The translations under genes were made by a program, and so were the position numbers. Source: Indibacter alkaliphilus LW1 (lineage in GTDB: Bacteria; Bacteroidota; Bacteroidia; Cytophagales; Cyclobacteriaceae). From it: a DNA stretch of 33,950 nucleotides. The notes under the pieces were generated by a model, which had not been told where the DNA came from, made no database searches, and was given only the letters and a program-made list of their open reading frames with translations. The DNA lies in contig NZ_ALWO02000020.1 in NCBI RefSeq assembly GCF_000295935.2, positions 110-34,059 on the forward strand, read 5' to 3'. Shown here one piece after another: positions 9,850 to 17,870 of the stretch (positions are counted from its first letter, which is position 1; each line of letters starts with the position of its first letter).

Positions 9850-10125
9850 TTATTTTCTAATTCCTAGTTCGGCAATGATTGCTCTGTATCTCTCGATATC
9901 ATTTTTGATCAAGTAGTTAAGCAAACTTCTTCTTTTACCTACCAATTTTAAAAGACTCAATCTTGAAGAGTGATCTTTTTTGTTTGTTTTCAAATGCTCG
10001 GTCAGGTGCTGAATTCTATAGGTAAACAACGCAATCTGAGATTCCGGTGATCCTGTATCTTTTTCAGACTTTAACCTGCCATGATTTTTGAAAAGCTCCG
10101 CTTTTTTCTCTGTGGATAAATACAT
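9850..10125 (-). CDS. rpsO: 30S ribosomal protein S15
   Basis: 91 residues, compared with 89 in E. coli. The sequence carries the S15 signature: [22 protein letters not shown] in the first half, then [20 protein letters not shown] and a YL-x-x-x-D-x-x-RY motif near the end. It binds the 16S rRNA central domain early in small-subunit assembly. It is followed by a strong terminator and then pnp. A TACCTTTG element 34 bp before the ATG is a candidate promoter. Confidence 0.97.
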   Translation of the reverse strand: MYLSTEKKAELFKNHGRLKSEKDTGSPESQIALFTYRIQHLTEHLKTNKKDHSSRLSLLKLVGKRRSLLNYLIKNDIERYRAIIAELGIRK

Positions 10126-10158
10126 GTCTAGTTAATATTTTTTAATTTTAAACAGCCA

Positions 10159-10166
10159 CAAAGGTA
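10159..10166 (-). promoter_or_regulatory. candidate -7 element of rpsO
   Basis: On the minus strand TACCTTTG is an exact TANNTTTG match 34 bp before the rpsO start. No clear TTTG lies 19 nt upstream. The element overlaps the small palindrome AAAGGT-AAA-ACCTTT (10160-10174), which could be an operator or could be chance. Confidence 0.4.
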
Positions 10167-10199
10167 AAACCTTTATTTTGAATTTAAAAATGCAAGGAA

Positions 10200-12023
10200 T
10201 TAATTAGAAAACAATCTTTTGAAGCTTTGGTGAATTTTTTTGAAAAATTCAACGTAGGTATCCGCTTCGAATAGCCTGGCATCTTTCCGGGCTTGTTTCA
10301 GAAAGAAAAATCCAAATGGTAAGAGCACAAGGTTGGAAAACCAAGTACCTAATAATGCACCTGTCACACCTTCTTTTGCCCATTTTTCTCCGGTAATGGT
10401 CAACATATAATAAACAATAAAAAAGATAATTGACAGTAGAACTGGCATTCCTAAACCTCCTTTTTTTATAATTGCCCCTAATGGAGCTCCTATCATAAAC
10501 ATCACTATACAGGCGAATGCTGTAGTATACTTTTGAAACCACGCTATCTGAAATCTCCTATACTCCCTTTCCAGATTATCAATCTGGGTAAGCTTGGTAC
10601 TGAAATTATTTTTTACTGTTCTAGCATTGTTCAAACCAACAGTTGCTGCCCTTGCCTTGTAATTCCCAGCACTTACAATTGAATCTATTTTTGCTTTTTG
10701 CTCCGGAGTAAACTCCGTTGGCTTCAATGCCATTTTTAATGAATCGGTGGTTTCAGTCTTTTCATTCTTTTCCTCTATTCTTGCATTTTCAAAATTACCT
10801 GGACTGGGGTCAGGCATCAAAGTGAGTTTTTCTCTTATATCGCTTTGTTCCTCACTCCCAATTTCATCTATTACGTCCAATGCCATTGAGTCTAACCCTG
10901 ATTGTGACTGCGAAAGGCCCAGAGAATCCTGCATCAACTGATATTCCTGGTCTGCCACGGAATCAAGAGCCACCAAACTTGAGTCTATTTTAGAAGCTGA
11001 AACCCCCACACTTCTAAGACTGTCCTCTTTCCTCTCCTTTCTGAACTTAAGCCTAGCCTCTCTAAGGGAATCATATAACAGTTTACCTCTGACTATATCT
11101 TCTGGAGGAGTTATCTTCCTATTTCTTGAAAAATATGAATAGGAAGACTCAGTAGTCATATAATTGTAATAGATAATCTGATTAATCTCACTGGCCATAG
11201 AGTCAAGCCCATCTTTTAGCTGAGCAATATTTTTTATAGATCTGTTAGTTGACCATAAATCCTCAGGCGTCCTGTTTAACTGAAAAGATTCCAAATTGAA
11301 TACCATTTGGTTTTCAGAAAAATTGGTTCTTGTGAAATCCACTGGCTTCTCTGTAATACCCCTTTGAGAACGCGCTTCTTTGTAGCTGATACCATTATAA
11401 AGCGTAAGACGCATGTAGCGATCATTAAAAAACGGCTCCATTCTGCCTGAATCCGCTAGAATTACATTGATATTACCCTGCCCCTCCGAGTGATCATAAA
11501 TGATTACATCTCTCAACCTGACATCATCAATTTTTCTATTAACCTTAATGCTGTAGTTTGGAATACCAGCATAAAAAACACCTTCTTTGATATCGAGTGC
11601 GGGTGATTTCATTCTTATATCATAAAGCAGACTGAATGTCTTTAAATTAACTTTAGGTACAAGGTAATTATTAGATAAATAGGCAAAAATAGTCAATATA
11701 ACAACGAAAATTCCAATCGGCCTCAATGCCCTCAAAAGGGAAATACCGCTACTCTTGATAGCTGTAAGCTCAAAATGTTCTCCAAGGTTACCAAAAGTCA
11801 TTAAAGAGGACAATAGCACTGCCAGTGGAAGAGCCATTGGTGAAATACTGATTACGAAATAAGAGAAAAGCTCAATGTAGATCATGAAATCCAGGCCTTT
11901 CCCAAAAATTTCGTCGAAATACTTTAACATATTTACAGTGAGCAGAATAAAATCCACCACAATAAATGTTAAAAAGAATGGGCCGATAAAGGACCCAAGA
12001 ATAAGCTTATCAAGTTTTTTCAT
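10200..12023 (-). CDS. LptF/LptG family permease
   Basis: 607 residues from the ATG at 12023; a frame extending to 12068 is open but adds a polar 15-residue segment before the first membrane helix and is unlikely. Three membrane helices lie in the first 130 residues (FIGPFFLTFIVVDFILLTV, the PMALPLAVLLSSLMTFG block with the following cytoplasmic coupling helix, and IGIFVVILTIFAYLS). A large periplasmic domain follows, then three C-terminal helices. The family (YjgP/YjgQ) supplies the membrane half of the LptB2FG transporter that extracts lipopolysaccharide from the inner membrane. Length is well above the E. coli LptF/G of about 360 because of a charged insert of some 200 residues rich in S, D, E and K, a feature often seen in Bacteroidota. 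Whether it is LptF or LptG cannot be decided here. Confidence 0.9.
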   Translation of the reverse strand: MKKLDKLILGSFIGPFFLTFIVVDFILLTVNMLKYFDEIFGKGLDFMIYIELFSYFVISISPMALPLAVLLSSLMTFGNLGEHFELTAIKSSGISLLRALRPIGIFVVILTIFAYLSNNYLVPKVNLKTFSLLYDIRMKSPALDIKEGVFYAGIPNYSIKVNRKIDDVRLRDVIIYDHSEGQGNINVILADSGRMEPFFNDRYMRLTLYNGISYKEARSQRGITEKPVDFTRTNFSENQMVFNLESFQLNRTPEDLWSTNRSIKNIAQLKDGLDSMASEINQIIYYNYMTTESSYSYFSRNRKITPPEDIVRGKLLYDSLREARLKFRKERKEDSLRSVGVSASKIDSSLVALDSVADQEYQLMQDSLGLSQSQSGLDSMALDVIDEIGSEEQSDIREKLTLMPDPSPGNFENARIEEKNEKTETTDSLKMALKPTEFTPEQKAKIDSIVSAGNYKARAATVGLNNARTVKNNFSTKLTQIDNLEREYRRFQIAWFQKYTTAFACIVMFMIGAPLGAIIKKGGLGMPVLLSIIFFIVYYMLTITGEKWAKEGVTGALLGTWFSNLVLLPFGFFFLKQARKDARLFEADTYVEFFKKIHQSFKRLFSN

Positions 12024-12098
12024 TAACAGTATATTGCCTGCCGTTTGATTTAACGACAAAGTTGGCAATAATATTCAAAATTCATCGAATTTTGCCAG

Positions 12099-12494
12099 CT
12101 ATCCGCCGATGATCTCTTTGAGATTCGAAACGAGGTTTTCCCAAATAGATTCCAATTCATCATCATCATAAGAATCACTATAATCAATTACCTTTAGAAA
12201 CAAGGTCTGAGTCAATTCATTTTCTTCTAGCTTAAACTCTATAAAAGAATGATCTGTTTCATCGGGGTTATCCGGGTCAAAAAAATCGAATTTCACATGA
12301 TAATTTGTTCTTAAAGCCACAACTCTAGCATAATGATCTTCGCCGTCATATTGAAACTTATAGGTTTTATCTTCATTTATGGAGACATCATCTGCGTACC
12401 ATTCTGATAGGCCACTTGCAGTGCTCAAGTAGGGGAAAAGTATTTTCCTTGAAGTATTGATTTGATAATCAGCAACAAACTTATTCTTTACCAT
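12099..12494 (-). CDS. START-like (SRPBCC fold) domain protein
   Basis: 131 residues, nearly all one START-like/AHSA1-type domain. Visible are the N-terminal KFVADYQINTSRKILFPYLS, then GLSEWYADDVSI, a strand-rich middle, and the long C-terminal helix (DDDELESIWENLVSNLKEIIGG region) that fills the SRPBCC cavity. It is cytoplasmic, without signal peptide. Single-domain proteins of this kind are widespread and well conserved in Bacteroidota, but their ligand and function are unknown. It lies 75 bp upstream of the LptF/LptG gene on the same strand and may share its transcript. The protein is strongly acidic in its last third. Confidence 0.85.
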   Translation of the reverse strand: MVKNKFVADYQINTSRKILFPYLSTASGLSEWYADDVSINEDKTYKFQYDGEDHYARVVALRTNYHVKFDFFDPDNPDETDHSFIEFKLEENELTQTLFLKVIDYSDSYDDDELESIWENLVSNLKEIIGG

Positions 12495-12543
12495 TTTTTC
12501 GATTATTTAGTTTTCAAAAAAACACTTTTTTTGCGTCAATATG

Positions 12544-12575
12544 TTTGCAATTCAAAGGTCAAGACCTCATATTTG
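12544..12575 (+). promoter_or_regulatory. promoter of tRNA-Met with palindrome in the spacer
   Basis: TTTG (12544-12547), a 20-nt spacer and CATATTTG (12568-12575, one base off TANNTTTG) end 11 bp before the tRNA. The spacer contains the inverted repeat AGGTC-AA-GACCT (12556-12567), placed where a regulator could block polymerase. Confidence 0.55.
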
Positions 12576-12586
12576 CATTCCCAATT

Positions 12587-12660
12587 GGCGAGGTAGCTCA
12601 GATGGTTAGAGCGCAGGATTCATAACCCTGAGGTCGGCAGTTCGATTCTGCTCCTCGCTA
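12587..12660 (+). tRNA. tRNA-Met (CAT anticodon)
   Basis: A complete 74-nt cloverleaf. Acceptor GGCGAGG pairs with CCTCGCT (first pair G-U), D-arm GCTC/GAGC, anticodon loop TTCATAA, T-loop TTCGATT, discriminator A and no encoded CCA. The anticodon stem has an A-C mismatch next to the loop. The paired first base argues against initiator tRNA. An elongator tRNA-Met or a tRNA-Ile with modified CAT cannot be told apart by eye. A terminator follows directly, and a decayed partial copy lies downstream. Confidence 0.93.
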
Positions 12661-12691
12661 CTCAAAGCTTCTCTTTACTGAGAGGCTTTTT
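12645..12691 (+). repeat. 47-bp direct repeat, copy A (tRNA-Met 3' end plus terminator)
   Basis: This copy is the last 16 bases of the intact tRNA-Met and its downstream hairpin. It is identical over 47 bp to copy B, which starts 98 bp later. Confidence 0.9.
12664..12691 (+). terminator. terminator of tRNA-Met
   Basis: The stem AAAGCTTCTC / GAGAGGCTTT (one G-T pair), loop TTTACT, then T6. It starts 4 bp after the tRNA 3' end. Confidence 0.8.
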
Positions 12692-12706
12692 TATTTTAAA
12701 CCAGCA

Positions 12707-12758
12707 GCAGGATTCTTATCCGCCTCGGCGGTCGGCAATCCTATTCTGCTCCTCGCTA
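12707..12758 (+). pseudogene. decayed partial tRNA-Met copy
   Basis: This stretch aligns with the anticodon arm to 3' end of the upstream tRNA-Met: GCAGGATTC, then GGTCGGCA, then a perfect ATTCTGCTCCTCGCTA. The 5' half (acceptor strand and D-arm) is missing and the anticodon CAT is changed to CTT, so it cannot be a working tRNA. It has also become self-complementary: AGGATT (12709-12714) pairs with AATCCT (12737-12742), and CCGCC (12720-12724) with GGCGG (12727-12731). Confidence 0.75.
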
Positions 12759-12789
12759 CTCAAAGCTTCTCTTTACTGAGAGGCTTTTT
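12743..12789 (+). repeat. 47-bp direct repeat, copy B
   Basis: Identical over 47 bp to 12645-12691; it comprises the 3' end of the decayed tRNA copy and a second terminator hairpin. Confidence 0.9.
12762..12789 (+). terminator. duplicated tRNA terminator
   Basis: The second copy of the AAAGCTTCTC / GAGAGGCTTT hairpin with a T5 tail, 98 bp after the first. It could catch read-through from the tRNA-Met transcript. Confidence 0.65.
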
Positions 12790-12943
12790 CCATTATTATA
12801 AACGTCAGCAAACGATCTTTTAATAAAAAACCAATCCCCAAAATTCATTTTTTTTGAATTTCAGGTATTGGTCTCCTATAATTGTACATTTGTAATATAG
12901 TAAATTTCCCAATCACATATAAGGACTTTATAAAAATTAGCCA

Positions 12944-12972
12944 ATAAAAAAAGCCCCGTTTTGCGGGGCTTT
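12944..12972 (-). terminator. Rho-independent terminator of the thrS-infC-rpmI-rplT operon
   Basis: A 9-bp stem AAAGCCCCG / CGGGGCTTT around TTTTG. On the minus strand it is followed by seven or more T, 26 bp after the rplT stop. Confidence 0.9.
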
Positions 12973-12997
12973 GATTATCAAGTAATTGAGTGCGCTC

Positions 12998-13342
12998 TTA
13001 CTTAACTTTTTCAACAACAGCTTTGAATGCCTCGGGATGATTCATAGCCAAATCTGCAAGAACCTTTCTGTTCAATTCGATTCCGCCTTTCTTAAGCATA
13101 CCCATAAATTGTGAATACGAAATACCATGTTCTCTGGCACCCGCATTGATACGCTGGATCCATAAAGCTCTGAACTCTCTTTTCTTAGCTTTTCTGTCTC
13201 TGTAAGCGTATTGAAGACCTTTTTCATATTTGTTTTTAGCAACGGTCCACACATTTTTACCTCTTCCGAAGTAGCCTTTTGTTGCTTTAAGGACTTTTTT
13301 TCTTCTTGCTCTTGAAGCAACTGCATTTACTGATCTAGGCAT
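12998..13342 (-). CDS. rplT: 50S ribosomal protein L20
   Basis: 114 residues, normal size. It starts [19 protein letters not shown] and contains the L20 signature [36 protein letters not shown] and [17 protein letters not shown]. It binds 23S rRNA early in large-subunit assembly and in other bacteria represses its own operon by binding the messenger. It is the last gene of the infC-rpmI-rplT unit, separated from rpmI by a 100-bp spacer, and is followed by a strong terminator. Confidence 0.97.
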   Translation of the reverse strand: MPRSVNAVASRARRKKVLKATKGYFGRGKNVWTVAKNKYEKGLQYAYRDRKAKKREFRALWIQRINAGAREHGISYSQFMGMLKKGGIELNRKVLADLAMNHPEAFKAVVEKVK

Positions 13343-13442
13343 AATTTTTAATTTTTTTGACCCTAGGTGCCTATCGGACTTTTAAACCTGAGCGTCTGGT
13401 GAATAAATAAACCTTAATTTTAATTAATAGGGGAGAAGAGAA

Positions 13443-13640
13443 TTATCCTATTCTCAACATTGCTTTTACTCTTCCTTCATCTGACTCATGAACCTCTCCC
13501 ATTTTGGTAAGATTTCTCTTCCTCTTGGTAGATTTTTTTGTCAAGATGTGGCTTTTGTAAGCATGCTTCCTTCTGATTTTTCCGGTAGCGGTAAGCTTAA
13601 ACCGTTTTTTTGCACTTGATTTAGTTTTTACTTTAGGCAT
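13443..13640 (-). CDS. rpmI: 50S ribosomal protein L35
   Basis: 65 residues, the usual length. It is very basic, with the L35 signature [20 protein letters not shown], then [24 protein letters not shown] basic segments (here [15 protein letters not shown]). It is part of the large ribosomal subunit. It lies 20 bp after infC and 100 bp before rplT in the classical order. Confidence 0.96.
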   Translation of the reverse strand: MPKVKTKSSAKKRFKLTATGKIRRKHAYKSHILTKKSTKRKRNLTKMGEVHESDEGRVKAMLRIG

Positions 13641-13660
13641 AACTGTATTTGTTTGTTGAA

Positions 13661-14212
13661 TTATTTTTTACTGGTTTTGGGGGCAAGGAATAAGAACATC
13701 CTTTTACCCTCAAGTTTTGGAAGTTGCTCTACTTGTGCATATTCTTCCAACTCTTGTGCAAATCTCAATAACAACATTTCGCCCCTCTCTTTAAAGACTA
13801 TTGACCTACCTACAAAGTGAACATAAGCTTTAACTTTTGCACCTTCTTTTAGGAAGCCTATGGCATGCTTCAATTTAAAATTAAAATCATGGTCATCGGT
13901 ATTGGGACCGAATCTGATTTCTTTGAGAACAGTTTTGGCAGCATTGGCTTTAATCTCCTTTTGCTTCTTTTTCTGTTCGTATTTAAACTTGGCATAGTCA
14001 ATCACCTTACAGACAGGTGGATTGGCATTTGGGGAGATTTCTACAAGATCGAGATCATTTTCCTGAGCAAGCTTCAACGCTTGGGAGGTTGCCATTACGG
14101 CATTTCCCCCTTCTACAAAGTCCCCTACTATGCGGACTTCTCTTGCTCTGATTTTCTCATTTACCTTATAAGGCTCTTCTTGTCTTTGTCTGAACGGTGT
14201 TCTTCCTCTCAA
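13661..14212 (-). CDS. infC: translation initiation factor IF-3
   Basis: 183 residues when started at TTG 14212. The N-domain begins with [17 protein letters not shown] (15-31). The linker is rich in K and Q ([16 protein letters not shown]). The C-domain includes [20 protein letters not shown] and [22 protein letters not shown]-3 keeps ribosomal subunits apart and checks the start codon and initiator tRNA. No ATG lies anywhere upstream of the conserved domain in this frame: ATT (14215-14213) is followed immediately by TTG, and a TAA stands five codons before the ATT. The start is therefore non-AUG, as in many bacterial infC genes, where AUU allows IF-3 to repress itself. The true start may be 14215. 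Confidence 0.95.
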   Translation of the reverse strand: MRGRTPFRQRQEEPYKVNEKIRAREVRIVGDFVEGGNAVMATSQALKLAQENDLDLVEISPNANPPVCKVIDYAKFKYEQKKKQKEIKANAAKTVLKEIRFGPNTDDHDFNFKLKHAIGFLKEGAKVKAYVHFVGRSIVFKERGEMLLLRFAQELEEYAQVEQLPKLEGKRMFLFLAPKTSKK

Positions 14213-14215
14213 AAT
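14213..14215 (-). promoter_or_regulatory. infC: possible ATT start codon of infC
   Basis: On the minus strand ATT directly precedes the TTG start in frame, and the frame is closed by TAA at 14230-14228. ATT is the start codon of E. coli infC and the target of IF-3 autoregulation. Which of ATT and TTG is used cannot be read from sequence alone. Confidence 0.5.
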
Positions 14216-14296
14216 TTTTTGGTTGTTTTAATGAAATTGCCTGCAAATATCTGAATTATTTCGAGATTTAAAAAATCTCATTCGTTTTTACTGCCT

Positions 14297-16250
14297 TTAT
14301 TTCTGCTTTAGAGATGTTTCTATTATTCCTTTAAAATAGCTTACAAACTCCTCCACATTAAGACTACCTTTATCACCTTCTCCGTGTTTACGGACTGATA
14401 TTCTTCCTTCTTCCTGTTCTTTTTCACCTACAATTAACATGAACGGAATTTTCTTGACCTCTGCATCCCTGATTTTTCGTCCAATTTTTTCGTCTCTGTT
14501 ATCAATTGCACCAATAATATCTTCCTCCTCTAATTTAGTCCGTATTTCTTCCGCATACGCAATAAATTTCTCTGAAATCGGAAGTATAGTAATCTGCTCT
14601 GGTGATAGCCAAAGTGGAAAATTACCCGCACAATGCTCTATCAAGACAGCTACAAACCTTTCCAAAGAACCAAATGGCGCCCTGTGGATCATCACAGGCC
14701 TGTGCTTTTGGTTATCTGAACCTATATATTCCAACTGAAATCTCTCAGGAAGGTTATAATCTACCTGAATAGTTCCCAATTGCCATTTTCTACCAAGAGC
14801 ATCTTTTACCATAAAGTCCAACTTTGGACCATAAAATGCTGCCTCTCCAAGTTCGGTTATAGTTTCCAGCCCTTTTTCAGCGGCTGCTTCAATTATAGCC
14901 GACTCTGCTTTTTCCCAAGCTTCATCAGAACCTATGTATTTATCTTTATTGTCAGGGTCTCTCAAAGAAACCTGGGCTGTAAAAATCCTCAAAACCTAAG
15001 GCCTGGAAAACATATAGAACCAAATCTATTACTTTAATAAACTCTTCTTTGACCTGATCAGGACGGCAAAATATATGTGCATCATCTTGGGTAAAACCTC
15101 TTACTCTTGTTAAGCCATGTAATTCTCCACTTTGTTCATACCGATAAACAGTCCCAAATTCTGCATATCGAATCGGAAGATCTTTGTATGAGCGTGGTTT
15201 GTGTTTGTATATTTCGCAATGATGAGGGCAATTCATTGGCTTTAGCAAAAACTCCTCTCCTTCATTAGGCGTGGCTATTGGCTGGAAAGAATCTTTCCCA
15301 TACTTCTCGTAATGTCCTGATGTTTCATAAAGGGCTTTGTGACCAATATGCGGTGTAACTACCTGCTGATATCCGGATTTGTCCTGTGCCCTTTTCATAA
15401 AGTTCACCAGTCTTTCCCTTAACAAAGTACCTTTGGGCAACCATAGAGGTAAGCCCATCCCTACCTTCTCTGAAAATGTAAAAAGCTCCAACTCCCGGCC
15501 AAGTTTTCTATGGTCACGCTTTTTGGCTTCTTCCAACATGTGTAGGTACTCCTGCAGCTCTTTAGCTTTCGGGAAAGTAATGCCATAAATCCTGGTGAGC
15601 ATTTTGTTTTTTTCGTCCCCTCTCCAGTAAGCCCCTGCTATATTCAACAACTTAGCTGCTTTGATAAATCCCGTATTGGGAATGTGAGGTCCACGGCAGA
15701 GGTCCACAAAATTACCCTGCTCATAAAAAGTAATCGAACCATCTTCCAGACCCTCCAAAAGGTCCAACTTGTATTCGTCACCTTTTTCGCTGAAATAGGC
15801 AACCGCATCTTTCTTTGAAATATCTTTTCGGATATATTCGTTTTTTTGTCTGGCCAGCTCAAGCATTTTGGCTTCTATTTTTTCCAACTCCGAGCCATCC
15901 AAGGATTTGTCTCCGAAATCTACGTCATAATAAAACCCGTTTTCAATCGGCGGCCCTATACCCAGTTTCACTCCCGGATAAAGTGCTTCCAAAGCTTCTG
16001 CCATCAAGTGCGCAGAGGAATGCCAAAAGGTGTTTTTCCCCTCGTTATCATTCCAGGTCAACAACTGTACAGATGAATCCTGATTGATGGGACGGGTGGC
16101 GTCCCAGACTTTTCCGTTTACTTTTGCTGCAAGTACGTTTCTGGCCAAACCCTCGCTGATACTAAGTGCAATCTGTAGCCCTGAAACTCCTTTTTCATAC
16201 TCTCTTACCGATCCATCCGGTAGGGTAATTTTGATTTGTTGGTTAGACAT
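14297..16250 (-). CDS. thrS: threonyl-tRNA synthetase, interrupted by a one-base frameshift
   Basis: Two overlapping frames (16250-14952 and 14992-14297) together encode one ThrRS of about 650 residues. The first carries the TGS domain (1-65), the editing-domain HSSAH motif (77-81) and the class II core up to [10 protein letters not shown] and the ALGFEDF block. The second carries [14 protein letters not shown], the motif 3 block [19 protein letters not shown] and the anticodon-binding domain. The break is a run of five T (plus-strand AAAAA 14981-14985): dropping one T reads [15 protein letters not shown], exactly the family sequence. ThrRS charges tRNA-Thr and is normally essential. It is the first gene of the thrS-infC-rpmI-rplT operon. 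A homopolymer sequencing error is the likeliest explanation; a real mutation or translational slippage is possible. Confidence 0.93.
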
Positions 16251-16386
16251 TTAAAGAATTGTGTAAATGAAACATGGCACCTATACAAACAGATGCATTT
16301 ATTTTAGCTGCAAATATGCAAATTGATTGTGGCTTTATAAAAGGATATAGAAATAAGCTTAGTTTATTTTTTCATGTGCTTGTACA

Positions 16387-16394
16387 TATATTTG
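16387..16394 (+). promoter_or_regulatory. candidate -7 element of lhgO
   Basis: TATATTTG is an exact TANNTTTG match ending 28 bp before the lhgO ATG. The region 19 nt upstream (TTAT) does not match TTTG, so the promoter is only half supported. Confidence 0.45.
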
Positions 16395-16422
16395 CTGTTG
16401 TAATCATTCAAAAAAGGTATTA

Positions 16423-17622
16423 ATGGATTTTCAGGTAATAATTATTGGCGGGGGAATAGTCGGGCTGGCTACGGGTTTAAAGATCAAACAACGAAACCCG
16501 AATATCAAAGTAGCCCTACTGGAGAAAGAGGAAGAAGTAGCCAAACATCAGACAGGTAACAATAGTGGTGTAATCCATTCCGGTTTGTATTATAAGCCTG
16601 GTTCCCTAAAAGCTAAAAACTGTATAGAAGGCTACCATGAACTGGTTAGGTTTTGTGAAGAAGAAAATATCCCGTTTGAACTCACCGGAAAAGTGGTCGT
16701 CGCTACCAGAAAAGAACAGGTTCCACTTCTCAATTCATTGCTTGAAAGAGGCTTACAAAATGGATTAAAGGGCACCCGCTCCATCACCTTGGATGAACTG
16801 AAGCATTTCGAACCTTATTGTGCCGGAGTAGCGGCCATCCATGTCCCGCAGACCGGAATAGTTGATTACAAACTAGTGGCTGAAAAATACGCTGAGAAAT
16901 TTCAAATACTCGGCGGACAGGTTTTTCTCGGTCATAAGGTCATTAAAGTCGAAACCCAAAACACAGCATCAATCATTCATACCAGCAAGGGAAGTTTTTC
17001 AACAAATCTTCTGATCAATTGTGCAGGCCTCTACTCTGATAAAGTGGCTCAGATGAACCAGAAAGAAAGCCTGGATGTAAAAATTATTCCTTTCAGAGGT
17101 GAATATTATAAGATCAAAAAGGAAAGAGAATACTTGGTCAAAAACCTAATTTACCCGGTTCCTGATCCCAATTTCCCGTTTTTGGGAGTACACTTTACCC
17201 GCATGATGAAAGGAGGAGTGGAAGCAGGTCCGAATGCTGTATTGGCATTTAAGAGAGAGGGATATAAAAAGTCCCAGGTCAACTTTTCAGAGTTGGCCGA
17301 AACCCTAAGCTGGCCAGGATTTCAAAAAGTAGCCTCCAAGTACTGGAAAACCGGAATGGGTGAACTTTTCAGGTCTTTCTCCAAGAAAGCATTTACCGAT
17401 GCCCTAAAAGAACTTATCCCTGACATTCAGGAAAGTGATCTTATAGAAGGTGGAGCAGGTGTAAGGGCTCAGGCTTGTGACAGGACCGGTGGACTACTGG
17501 ATGATTTCTGCATCCGGGAAGATCAAAATGCCATTCATGTCCTTAATGCCCCCTCTCCTGCCGCAACAAGTTCCCTGTCTATAGGTGGAACCGTATGTGA
17601 GTGGGCGCTGAAGAGGTTTTGA
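16423..17622 (+). CDS. lhgO: L-2-hydroxyglutarate oxidase
   Basis: 399 residues. The N-terminal FAD-binding motif GGGIVGLATGLKI lies near residues 8-20. The family signature NNSGVIHSGLYYKPGSLKA near 47-65 and the block NCAGLYSDKVAQM in the middle follow. The C-terminal half has YPVPDPNFPFLGVHFTR and a final GGAGVRAQACDRTGG with ATSSLSIGGTV. This is the LhgO/L2HGDH type of the DAO superfamily, which oxidises L-2-hydroxyglutarate to 2-oxoglutarate; in E. coli it feeds electrons to the quinone pool. It is divergent from thrS with a 172-bp spacer. A fragment of a second, diverged lhgO lies about 1.1 kb downstream. Length is slightly shorter than E. coli LhgO (422), with no key motif missing. Confidence 0.93.
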   Translation: MDFQVIIIGGGIVGLATGLKIKQRNPNIKVALLEKEEEVAKHQTGNNSGVIHSGLYYKPGSLKAKNCIEGYHELVRFCEEENIPFELTGKVVVATRKEQVPLLNSLLERGLQNGLKGTRSITLDELKHFEPYCAGVAAIHVPQTGIVDYKLVAEKYAEKFQILGGQVFLGHKVIKVETQNTASIIHTSKGSFSTNLLINCAGLYSDKVAQMNQKESLDVKIIPFRGEYYKIKKEREYLVKNLIYPVPDPNFPFLGVHFTRMMKGGVEAGPNAVLAFKREGYKKSQVNFSELAETLSWPGFQKVASKYWKTGMGELFRSFSKKAFTDALKELIPDIQESDLIEGGAGVRAQACDRTGGLLDDFCIREDQNAIHVLNAPSPAATSSLSIGGTVCEWALKRF

Positions 17623-17744
17623 GGGAGAGATTAGAATTAAGAACCAAGAGAAAAGAACCCAGAGGGGGTTAACCTTTGAGTGTGCCGTAGCGTACTAGAA
17701 GATTCTGTAAAGAGAACCGAGAAACAAGTACCAAGACGCTTTGA

Positions 17745-17779
17745 CCGTCAGATGGCTCTAAGCCTTCAGACGGTTTTTT
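17745..17779 (+). terminator. terminator-like hairpin downstream of lhgO
   Basis: A 13-nt arm CCGTCAGATGGCT pairs with AGCCTTCAGACGG around a CTA loop, with two symmetrical mismatches, followed by T6. It lies 122 bp after the lhgO stop, beyond a purine-rich repeat stretch. Confidence 0.6.
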
Positions 17780-17870
17780 GTTGGATGCACCCTGAATTTC
17801 CCGAGGTTAAAATTGATCGAGGTTTGCCTCTATTTGTTTTTTTCTTAAGGGCAAGCAAAATAAAATCCCT

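Noticed and set aside
12645..12789. The tRNA 3'-end duplication as attL/attR of an integrated element.
   Set aside because: Only 98 bp separate the copies and there is no integrase or cargo; a partial tandem duplication fits better.
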